Origin: Caprimulgus europaeus
Taxonomy: Eukaryota > Chordata > Aves > Caprimulgiformes > Caprimulgidae
Length of the DNA stretch: 64,000 nucleotides
Assembly (NCBI GenBank): GCA_907165065.1
Contig: OU015538.1
Coordinates: forward strand, 17,437,165-17,501,164
Direction: 5' to 3'
A model generated the notes under the pieces. The model worked only from the letters and a program-made list of their open reading frames with translations. It was not told the origin of the DNA and made no database searches. Positions 1 through 9,952 of the stretch are shown here, piece by piece (the first letter of the stretch is position 1; the number at the start of each line of letters is the position of its first letter). The position numbers and the translations under genes were made by a program.

Positions 1-667
1 CGCAAGTTAAAAATGAGCGTAGCAAACCAAATTTTATTTTCAAAACACAAATAAGCTTGATGAATATTAAAGAGAACAGAGCTTTGAACAAAGTCTCACA
101 AAAGCACTAAAGGAATATTGTCACTTGGTACTTAGGTACTTCATTTGCTCACTTTTGTACTGTGTTCTCATAGTACACTCCGAGGAAGAATGTGAGCTGC
201 TTTTCTTGATGGTTCCATTATAGAGCCTGAATATTCTGTATTCTCCACAGATGGAGCAGTATATTAACAAAGTTGGTTTTGTACAAACAGCTCAATCAAC
301 ATAACATAAGGATTAATCATTATATGCCCGATTTCCTATAAATGCTAGGGAGAAAAAAAGGCACTTGCAATAATACCCCCTTCAGCCCTCAAAGGAGCTG
401 TGTGTTTTTCAACCTCTTAAGATATTGGGCCTTGAAATGCATAGAAAATATTTCATGTTTTTACTGGTTGGCATCTACCTAAGTATTCTGAAAGTAGTAA
501 AAAGGAGCTGGGGCATTAACCTCCTTCCTGGCATTGATTTTACTTATATTCATTGTACACATTATAAACACATACTCCCCTTTTCAAAGCACTCTTATTC
601 TAAAGATGCTTTATTTTACAGCTTCCCGCTCAAAGGAAGCATTTGATTCCTGTGTGTGTGTCTATAG
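1..667. other. Non-coding AT-rich DNA
   Basis: No coding frame, RNA gene or repeat is recognised here. Short open frames on the plus strand begin at TTG and have no coding-like composition. The last 25 bases before position 668 form a pyrimidine/GT-rich tract ending in TATAG, which is relevant to the exon-like segment that follows. Confidence 0.6.
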
Positions 668-970
668 GGCTCCTCCAGCAGCTGCTCAATCCATACCACT
701 ACCTGAACAGCGCCCTCGATGGATCTGTGCTCTCAGGGCTTCAGAAGGAACTGGGATTACACCAACAGCTGTGCATTAAAGCACCATACATTAAGGTCTT
801 TATCTGTCCGAAGGGTGAATTATTAAAAATGCACAAATATAATGGTTTTCCCCTCTGTTCCGTGTATCTTTGTAAGGTTAATCTGAGTCACACAACCTCA
901 TCAATAAAACAATTCCCAGAATTGGAAACAGAAACACAACAATGCCAATAAATGCAAAGCAAATAAGTCA
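668..970 (+). other. Candidate terminal exon (coding-like open frame)
   Basis: A good splice acceptor, a CT/TG-rich tract ending in CTATAG, is followed by an open frame from 668 to a TAA at 949-951. By my count 20 of the first 29 codons from 670 end in G or C (CTC, CAG, CTG, TAC, CAC, AAC, AGC and GCC dominate), unlike the AT-rich surroundings. The peptide begins LLQQLLNPYHYLNSALDGSV and is leucine-rich. I do not recognise it as any family. Two AATAAA hexamers lie at 903-908 and 947-952, the second overlapping the stop, which is compatible with a 3' terminal exon. I see no strong splice donor inside. It could be the last exon of a gene or lncRNA lying to the left, a decayed pseudogene fragment, or chance. 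No domain, signal peptide or membrane segment is evident. Confidence 0.22.
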
Positions 971-1082
971 ATTGAATTTTCTATACTTTGTTGCTAGCAC
1001 ACTGTCAACTAACAAAATACTGTGTTAAAATAATGTTTATGATTTTAAATACATGGATAAATTTTGAAGGTAAGTTGTTTTG

Positions 1083-1100
1083 TTTTTTTTTTTTTTTTTT
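1083..1100. repeat. Poly-T run (T18)
   Basis: Simple homopolymer run on the plus strand. It is not preceded by a recognisable retroposed gene on the minus strand. Confidence 0.9.
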
Positions 1101-1991
1101 AGTAAGAAGAGCTCAGTCTTATTCATTGCTCTTCACACCAAACTTACAGTTTGAATTTTTCTCCTAAGTTATTTTCATTTTATACAAACTATGCAAAAGT
1201 GGCTTTGAAAGCCATATGCAATAGTGAGAGGGACAGAAGAATACAGAAGCTTTATTCTAAATTTTTACTTAATATAAGTTTAATTCCTAGAGTAGGTCCA
1301 TCAGTACTTTAGAAAGTAAATAACAAAAGTAGTTTAAAAGAGAGCACAAATGAACACAGGATTCTTGTAAGTTTGTTTGCCTAATGCTTTTCACATCAGT
1401 TGAACAACTGCTTAACATTATGTCTGGAAAATAACAGGTAATTTAATTTGTTACAAAATACTTTATTAACTTTGTTTTCATTAAGTATTAAAACTAAAGT
1501 AAAACTAAAAGTAAGTACTTTAACTAAAAAGCATTTAGAAAACACACGCGTTATATTAGAAGCAAGAGGGAACCTTCTCTGTTAATAGAAATTGAAGGAT
1601 TTAAAAGATTATGTAAAATTATTTCAATATCAACCAAGTTACAGGAACCTGCCCAGCCTTGGAATAGAAACAGGTGTAGTTTCACAGCTCCCTGTTGCTC
1701 CTTGCAAGCCCTTTCTGAGCCCTGTGCTGACAGCGGTTTACTTCCTCTCCTACAGAGCATCAGCTCTGACCAGACAAGCAAGCAAGCACAAAGAGACAGT
1801 GATTTCCTTCCATATGCATCATAATCCTCCACATCAGGGAGGGCAGCTCCAGTGTAGGGCTGCATACTGACACGGGAGTGCCATCAAGCATCACAGACTT
1901 ACTTCAAAGCTCATTCTGAGAAACTAGAAGACAATTTAAGGAAAGAAAAATTGAGAGGGATCTTTCGGCTGCAGCATCCATGAGCTGAAAT

Positions 1992-2009
1992 AAAAAAAAA
2001 AAAAAAAAA
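1992..2009. repeat. Poly-A run (A18)
   Basis: Simple homopolymer run. There is no AATAAA signal 10-30 bp upstream, so nothing supports a processed-pseudogene tail. Confidence 0.9.
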
Positions 2010-2213
2010 GGACTCTTGAAACTGTATAAGGTTCTCGAAAGGCAGCCATCCGAACAACCCTTCACAACAGCTATATTTTCCCCTGCTCTCCCTCACACCG
2101 AGTTATTCCACTTTGGTGTATGAGCTCAATAAATTTCCTGCTTCAGAAAGAGGATATAACAGGTAGTCCTGCTAGCCACTAAAGTCTATATAATTAAACT
2201 CTAGCTTCCTATT

Positions 2214-2245
2214 TTACAAATCATCTTCGTTACAAATCATCTTTG
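2214..2245. repeat. 16 bp tandem duplication
   Basis: Two adjacent 16 bp copies (2214-2229 and 2230-2245) share TTACAAATCATCTT and differ at one base. This looks like a simple local slippage duplication with no further copies. Confidence 0.85.
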
Positions 2246-2938
2246 ACAATCCTTAATGGCTACTTAGCAAAATAAAAGCATAAATATTACTTTTATAAAT
2301 AGGAAGGATCTATTTAATACTTTTTTCTTTATTAATATATTTAATATAAATATATAGGAAATAAAATTTCCCTCGTTTGAAGCTGTACATGCAGCTTGCA
2401 CTCGTGAAAAGTTGGCTTCACTTAGACTATGACATACAGGAGAGATTTGAAGGATCTGCCCTCTGGTAACCACAAGCCATATTCCAGCCACCTGCCTGAA
2501 GCTGAGCCTCATAATTTCAAAAGCAAGTTTGGACTCCAAAAAGCAAATGCATGGAACACTGTCCAAAGCACATACTGAAGGGTGGAACTGAGCCAAGAGC
2601 AGAAGAAAACTGGTGAAGGGAGTAATTTCCTAGTGCATTGTAAAGCCATGAAATGGTGATGGGATACTTGGGGATGAAAAGGTGCTGTATGACACTGGCA
2701 GGCAAACAGGGAAGTTCACATTTGTGAACAGCATATGTTTCCTCAAGCCCCTGGAGGGTTCTGCACACCTTCACATCAGCACCAGCACCCCGGCCGCACC
2801 GCTGACAGCTGCTCTCAAGACGAGCTGCCAGGGCAGGCAGTGACTTTCACATTCTCAGCTCCTGAGCTCCTATTTCAGTTACCTGCTCGCCTCGACAGAT
2901 AGGAACCACTTTGTAACTTCACCTCAGGCAAACACGGA

Positions 2939-2952
2939 GCGGTACGTACCGC
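2939..2952. repeat. CpG-rich 14 bp perfect palindrome
   Basis: GCGGTACGTACCGC is self-complementary over 14 bases and holds three CpG dinucleotides, in a window where CpG is rare. It overlaps the splice-donor side of the minus-strand exon-like segment at 2950-3049. Confidence 0.85.
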
Positions 2953-3049
2953 GCTCCTCTGAGAGTGCCCCTCCGTTCAGCTCCTGCCATCTCTCGTTTA
3001 GCACTTTGGTGAACACACTCTTTTACAAGGCTGCCCATTTGCTCAAGGC
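2950..3049 (-). other. Weak exon-like segment, minus strand
   Basis: Read on the minus strand, an acceptor ending ACCCTCAG lies just before 3049 and a donor G|GTACGT follows 2950. This gives a 100 bp segment that is open in the frame beginning LEQMGSLVKECVHQSAKREM. It is richer in GC and CpG than its flanks. The pyrimidine tract is weak and the peptide matches nothing I recognise. It may be a chance frame in a GC-richer, possibly regulatory, patch that spans about 2780-3010. Confidence 0.15.
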
Positions 3050-3059
3050 CTGAGGGTGA

Positions 3060-6000
3060 TTTAGTTTTAGACATTAGTGAGGGGAAAAAAGCCTCCGTGC
3101 TGAGCAAGAACCTTTCCACCTTAGGATCTATAGGCCAATCTAACTAAGAGAACGATGATTTTTTTTCCTTGGAGGAATTTCCCCTCTGTGAAATAGCTAC
3201 ACCAAGAAAAAGTCTCAGAGGGACAAAACCTCAACTCTACCTATACATATACTCTGGAGAGAGTCCTGAAATATCTACATATATTTACATACACATGTGC
3301 AGATTCACTCCTGAAGTTTCTTGTATAAAGGCAGCAAAATAACTCAATCCTCTGTGTACTTTTAATTGAAAAAATGTGGTGAATATGTGCTTATTTGTGC
3401 AATATTCATTGCTCTCTTCTCTGAAGCCCTTGCTCTGAGAAAATTGAAACTTGTATTAATTAAGAAAAGTTCATTAGTTCAACAGATTCATTAACCTTTT
3501 TTGGGAAATGTACACTGAGCACCAAATTAATCAGCATCCTGAAATCAAGTCACGATTTATCTCACTGTGTATTTTTTCTTTTTTTAATATTTTTCAATGT
3601 AGTTGTGCACAAAGGCAGCATACATCATTTTGGGAATACTTATTTCCTATTAGAATTCCCTAATGGTCATCTCACATAAAAATACAGTCTTTACCTTATT
3701 TAAACAAAAGACCAAATTAAGAAACCACCCGGGACTTCAAATCTGTTTTCAGACATTATTAATTTAGAAGTATTAGGCTGTGCCCTCCTCTGACTCCAGC
3801 AGTGCCCTCTGAAGAAGCTCTTTCCACCAGAGTAGCCCAGTCCCCACTGACAAACCCCCTCCAGATCTGTGCGCTTCTTAATCACTTTCAGCCAAATTAG
3901 TTCATTTATTTTAAGCTCTATTTTAACCTATCAGGTCTTTACCAAACAACTTCATTTTACTTGGAAGAGCACACCTAAGGCTGTGACAATGTCAGGCCTA
4001 GGTACAGTCAAAAAGAACCAGACTGAAGTATCTCCAACAAAGCTATAGCATGTTGTGATGGCTGGGCTGTTTATTACTAAGATGGCCCACCAGTCCCTCA
4101 GGTATCTTTTTTATATTTGTTTATAAAGATTGCACCAGATGTTAATAGTTCTGATTGACCTTTTTTACAGCCATTTCAATTTAGTTCATTACTCAAAAAA
4201 AGTGTGAAAAGTTCATTATTTTGACAGTATTAAAATCTTATAGTGATATTTTATTTGCATTTTTCTCCATAGTTAAGGATATAGGGCTTGTGCCTGTGCT
4301 CTGCTATTTGTCATGTATGTAAAAACCTGACTAGACTGTAAAATCTTTGTTCTTCATAAAAAATAAGGGCAACAGCCTGTGGACATAGGCAAGACAAGCC
4401 TAATTCAGGACCGATCAAGTCCTTTCAGCAGCAACGCTGGCACAGATCTGCCCGGTGCCCTTGCAGCAAAGGCCAAACACATCATCATTTTATCACCACA
4501 TTTGTTTCAGAACACCTCTCATTACTTTCCAACTCCTAGTCACTAATTTTTGGCACAGTGAAACTGAGAATTAGCATCAGTCCCTTTATCACTGTGTGTT
4601 ACATTTTAATATAAGAATATTTCAAAGCCATGTTGCCAGCTGCATGTAGTTTCCAAACAGCAGGAAATATATTATTGGTGGGAAAATAAAGTCAGATTGA
4701 AAACTGCTCACAAGATGAGTATCAAAGAGTTAGCACTTTAAAATACTTGTTTCACAGAAATCAGCACATTTATATCAAACAAAAGGATCTTGGGGAAAAA
4801 ATTCTCATCTTCAATCACATGTAACTAACATTTAATTTTGTTTCAAATGAGTTTCATTCTGAAGAGCTTCTATAACTTTAGCAAGATCCCAATTTCAGAA
4901 GAAATACTATCATTTTCAGAGATAATCGTAACTGCCTGATCAGCACAAGAAATAACTGACAGTTAATTGTATTAATTTTCTTACTACTGATAGATATACA
5001 TGTAAGTAACCAATACTGTTACATTAGGATGTTTCTTTTGTTTCTTTTTACAAGTACTTTATAAATATCTGTAATTTAGCACCATCAAGTTTTATTTACT
5101 CTGTTAGGATTAGGCCAGGACAGAGGCAAGTGTCTGTGTTTGGCTTTTTCATCCCTGAGGACACAAAGACCCAATGGTCCCCCTGATCCAGCAAAAAACC
5201 AGGAATATTCAAAAAATGATCATCCAGACTTTTTGGTTATTATTATTGCTATCCCTTACCTAATTCAGACATGATTAAGAAGCACTGCATGTGCCTCCAA
5301 GCTTACACACAGTGCGTGTAAAGTACTAGGGATGAATATTCTCACACTGGTAAATTTTCTCTATAGCTTTGCAAGGAAATTAATTGTGAGCTGTTTAGTT
5401 ATAATGAACATTTTCTGGGATATGGTCAAATCTCAGGCCAGAACACAAATCAAAACCATTCCACACCCCTGAGTTATGACTGATACATGAAACTGATAAC
5501 AGACTTTGCCACGTTTCCACTTGTCTGCTCACAGAAATGGTGAGTTCATTAGCACACAAGACATCATTCTGTAGTTGACCTATTACACACACCTCCTTAG
5601 CACAAGCCACATTTGCATTGCTTTCCTGTTCCTTATTTTCACACAGTTTTTTACAAAGTGCTAAGCAGGGTACATTTTCCAGTGCCACTTGGGTTCCATT
5701 ATTCACCACAGATCCAAAACATTAAGATGATAATGATAATATGGTGGGAGGGGACAGAAATTCTTGTTAAAACACTGCAATCTTGCCGTTTAAATATTCC
5801 TACAGTCCAACTTAACTAGCTCTTTAGAATTCAGAGTCTAGGAAACATCCACTTAATCTGCAGAAAATATCATACCTGCAAGAAAGAGCATTTCACTTCA
5901 AAATTAATCCAAGCTGCCACTTCTCCATTACTGTTTACTAACATTTTTCAGCATATCACTAAATCCTAACTGTCTGGCAAAAGACTGCTAGCTGCATTGG

Positions 6001-8300
6001 TTTAATTCCATAATCTCATCTATTTCATTAAATACTAGAAACTAATTAGCAATAGTAAAGCTAGTGAACATAGCTATAAATATTTTTCTTTCTCTTGCCA
6101 TTAGTTAAGAAGGAATTTCATATTAATTTCAAATAAATATATGAAATTTATATAAATATATGTTGCTTATTCCATCTAAAAACTGGAAATATAATTAATG
6201 CAGATACTGTCTAGAAGCCTCAACTATCAATTCTTACTTCACCTAATCTGGGATAAATTCTTATGAAATACATAGAAATATATTAGTTTAAAATTCAGGA
6301 GGATAGTTTACTGGTTTTTATTGATTATTGCCTTTTAATATTAAGGCTCATCTGTCAAATTTTACATAGCTTTAAATTTAACAGTTGTACCAACATGGAA
6401 CATAACTTAGAGGCAGTTATCTATCAAACAAACCCCTCAGAGACAAAACCCAATGTCCTAACCACACATAGAGAAACTCAGGTGTGGTTAAGAGAAACCA
6501 GATGCTTTGCAAGAGTACAAAGAGCACTCGTCAAAGCATAGTCATAAAATTCCCAGTCTCTGCAGGCCAGAAATCTATGGACCTACACAACACTACTGTT
6601 ACAAACTGTGAAATCATTCACCTGTACAGATGACCTTCCTATGACTAGTGACCCCATGTTGAAGGTCACCAATGTGACCAAATCATGCTGCTAACTGAAC
6701 ATAAATGTCATATCTCCCTCCTCCTTCCCCTTTTGCTTATGAATCTATAGAGCAACCTGTGTGAACTTCATTCTGCTTTCCTTAGGGAAGTCAAACTCTA
6801 TTGCACTTGTTCTCTTTTAATAGAAATATTGGATACCATATCCCTAGAGCATCTTGAAAACTTGCAGTTAAATGGAAAGAAAACACTTGACCATAGAACT
6901 CAGACTGGCAGAGATACAAGTAATATAAATAAAATATTAATTCTAAGGTAACAGGAAAAATGCCTTCCTAACTTTTCCTTTTAAAAAACTTGTGACTTTC
7001 TCAGCTCAACAGAAATATTCCAGTAAGTTTTGAATTTTCATTTAAGCAATTAAAAACTTTTAGGAAAAAAAAAATTCTTATCAGATCCTTAAAGGCATTT
7101 AAGCATTACTTCCCTGCCGAAACCTGCTAGGATTAGGAGTCACACGATTCTGAAAACGCACCTGAAATATGGATTCTTACTCATTTAAATGAGGGCCGCA
7201 CACATCTTCACAAAACCAGATGAAGAGCTTAAACTTTAACTAATGCAAATATACTAAACACATAAAACTATAAAACAGCTCATGTGGATGGCTAGATACA
7301 CCCATCTTCATGCAAATTTTAATTACTAGTCAACATTTAGGAGTGTTTTGGTGAGACACATGATTTATATTAGTGCTGTTATAGACTTAAACCTGATTTC
7401 ACTGAGGTCATGCTTCAAGGCAAAATTGCACCACATAGCAGGAAGCTGGTATAACAGAGTATTAAATCAAGATGGTGTCTCACATAAGCTAATAAATGAC
7501 AAGTGTGCTATCAGACCATCTGCTGGGAGCAAAGCGTGATGAGTTGCAGTGATCATGCTGATTGACATTCTGGTTTGAACATCTAGTCAGAATTAGTTCA
7601 CCTTCTTGGCTTCGATAACTACTTCATTCATAATACATATTTACAACATTGTTCATGGGGCTAGTGGGTAGGAGGAAAGTTCATCCTCATCCTCCCATAA
7701 TCCTTCACACTTTGCCTAATAGATGCTCCAGTGAATGGAAAAGGTAAGTGCAGCTTAGTTTGCAACCAGCTACATTAAGCTAATACTTTTATAAAATTGA
7801 GATAATGGTTTGATATTCTTCATATAGTTTCTATAGTAAAGAATTAACATATCACATCAATGGGAAGTCTGTTTTAAACCACAGGAGTACCATTTTTAAC
7901 ACGCTTTGTAAGAGGCTAGAACTGAAACCTGGAGGACCTACATCCCAGATGGGTTTTATGCTGTGGGAGAAAAATCACAATCCTTATGACTTTCCCAGAG
8001 TCCCACCCATTCATAACAAAAAATGTTTGTTAACCATTTGCCTTTGTTTATACACAGTTGAGTCTCACAATCCTGTTTGTGGCATACAGGATTACAGACT
8101 GCTTTGGGCCACGCTTTGGGATGTTTTACCTTGCGCATTGTGCACTTGTGTTCCTGACTTATGCTATTTATTGTTCTCATCATAACATTTTGCATTGAAC
8201 TTTTCACCTAAGGATAGCATAGGACTTAAAAATACCAGCTGGTTAAGCCTTACAAGAGAACACTCGTACATCAACCAATTATCAACTAATTTTTAATATA
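3060..8300. other. Non-coding AT-rich DNA, 5.2 kb
   Basis: No gene, RNA or mobile element is recognised. Open frames at 3700-3885, 5395-5709 and 7348-7539 are short, unbiased in codon use and unlike any family I know. Two octamer motifs (ATGCAAAT) lie 67 bp apart at 7243 and 7310, but such sites are expected by chance at this base composition. The region around 6100-6180 is nearly pure A/T. Confidence 0.6.
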
Positions 8301-8303
8301 TAC

Positions 8304-8321
8304 TTTTTATATATATAAAAA
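8304..8321. repeat. AT palindrome
   Basis: An 18 bp self-complementary T5-(AT)n-A5 stretch. It supplies the stop codon that ends the long minus-strand open frame to its right. Confidence 0.8.
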
Positions 8322-8756
8322 TACTTTATTTAGGTAACATATTAGATTACTCTCTCCGTCATTGAACTGCAGCCATTCCCAAAGGTAAGGGAAAGGAAAA
8401 CCGAAGCAAGGATGATACTTTTTAAGAAAAAAAAATATCATTTTCTGATAGAACAAAGGATCATAAACCATGTCAGTGTATGGGATGTTGCGAGGACAGT
8501 TTCTCTGGGTGCCATAGCCACAGTGATAGAAGTCATGACAGCTAGTGTACAGCAGTAGTGGTTGGTCATGATCAGTTTGCTTCATCAAAAATAACCAGCT
8601 GAGTTGGAGAGTTTCTTGCATGGATATTGTTTGAAAGGTTTGCTCATTCAGAAATTTGACCTTAGTTACAACAGGAAGGGTGACCAGCAGGAAAATCTTA
8701 AAGTTCTGCCTCTCAATCCAAGATATCACATTATTAGGTAAATCTACAGTATGATA
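8307..8756 (-). other. Unassigned long open frame, minus strand
   Basis: On the minus strand this frame runs about 148 codons without a stop, between TGA at 8757-8759 and TAA at 8307-8309. The first possible start is a GTG at 8729. The first in-frame ATG comes about 36 codons later. The translation contains a cysteine/histidine/tyrosine-rich part (SCHDFYHCGYGTQRNC) followed by an aromatic stretch. It has no signal peptide, clear membrane helix or known domain. Its length is unusual for such AT-rich DNA, but about one such frame is expected somewhere in 64 kb of six-frame sequence. No splice signals, Kozak context or codon bias support it. Most likely a chance frame. Confidence 0.12.
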
Positions 8757-8759
8757 TCA

Positions 8760-9424
8760 TTTGAAGCATAAGCATTACAAAAGTTAGGTCACAATAGTTT
8801 TACAGACTCCATATTTAGTATATCATCTTAGTATATGAAGTCTGCAAATCTGTTCACTGAGATAATTTAAGAAATCAAGACACAAACAAGTAATTCTCCA
8901 AAAACTCACAAGCAATGTGTTAACAATTCAGAGATTAAATATTTCTATTTACTATACCAATGTTCAACCAAACAGATACACACAATGCATATGGAATATC
9001 ATCTGAAAGTATATTTCTAAAAGCTTGGCTTTTATAAGTTTTTAAGTGTTGATCAACAACCAGGAAATGAAAGTACTTCACCATCAACACAGATGGGCTG
9101 CAAGTGACACTGCTACACCGGCACAAGGAACTCAAGGCATCAAGTTTGTCAGTCACATGTGCTGTCAGTCAGCAGAAGATAAAATGGAACAAAACCCAGC
9201 AGAACCATCTTTGTGCTGCTCTCTATATAAAGCTACTTGAACTTAGTGACAGAAGTTAGAAAATAGGTTTCTATCACCTGGGTGAGTCCAAGGAGATTTC
9301 AGGCAGCTGAAGCATCCCCTGTGCTGTGGAGGTCACCTAACCATCATTTCATAGCCTAACACAGATGAAGTGCCACACTACACCAATAAAGCATCACCAT
9401 ATGGCCACATCTCTTCCATTGCCT
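8760..9424. other. Non-coding DNA
   Basis: Nothing recognised. Composition rises slightly in GC towards 9300-9420 without a coding signature. Confidence 0.55.
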
Positions 9425-9952
9425 CTAGGACTCAGAGGATACAAGAGCATCTAGAAGAAATAATGTACTAATGGTGGCCAATATAACCTTGAACCTCAGG
9501 AGCCTCAAGTGTGGTTCCCATGCTGTAGCCCTCCATTCTGTTTTAATTATGCTGCTGTAGTCCAAATCTGCATATAAATGCAGGAAACTGAGTGAAAAGA
9601 ACCTGCCCTTGCTGGGTGGCTGCTGGACAGGGATGCAAATCCAGCCCAAGTCCACTTCTGCAGGAACAGAGGCAGTCAAAACTCCTGTCCATTAATTATC
9701 CCTCTTCATCCTCAGCTTCATAGGTCCAGGACACAGATTTTTGCCCATGGAAACCTTTTGGTATGAGGCTCTCGGATTCAGATTGTGCTGATCTGCAAAG
9801 ACCTTCCATTTCACAAAAATAGAAGTCCCATATGACAGACCTGTCAAGCTTCCTGCAAAACACACCAGTCTGTCCCATAGGACATGCCCCACTGGTGAGA
9901 TGAGAGCCATGACACAGCCTTCCCTGTGCCCCAAGATGCATCTCTGCTGTAC
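9425..9952 (-). other. Long frame with one stop, minus strand
   Basis: One minus-strand frame stays open from 9952 to 9425 except for a single TAA at 9692-9694, roughly 170 codons with one stop. The frame offset by one is also open from 9956 to 9696. DNA here is nearer 48-50% GC than the flanks, which alone lowers the stop frequency. The predicted peptides show no recognisable domain. The start at 9934 is TTG. It could be a decayed coding or retroelement fragment, or simply a GC-richer patch. Confidence 0.12.

Larger units (their letters stand above)
971..2200. other. Non-coding AT-rich DNA with poly-T and poly-A runs
   Basis: Nothing gene-like is supported. The stretch holds a T18 run at 1083-1100 and an A18 run at 1992-2009. 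Opposite-strand frames near 1551-1870 overlap each other and show no coding bias. A weak exon-like segment at 998-1069 has an acceptor ending TTGCTAG and a GTAAGT donor. It is very AT-rich and is treated as chance. Confidence 0.6.

Noticed and set aside
998-1069. 72 bp exon-like segment with GTAAGT donor
   Set aside because: Very AT-rich with stops in two frames. No coding bias.
1904-1924. Minus-strand 21 bp segment between GTCTTCTAG and GTAAGT
   Set aside because: Too short, and an alternative acceptor overlaps it. Most likely coincidence.
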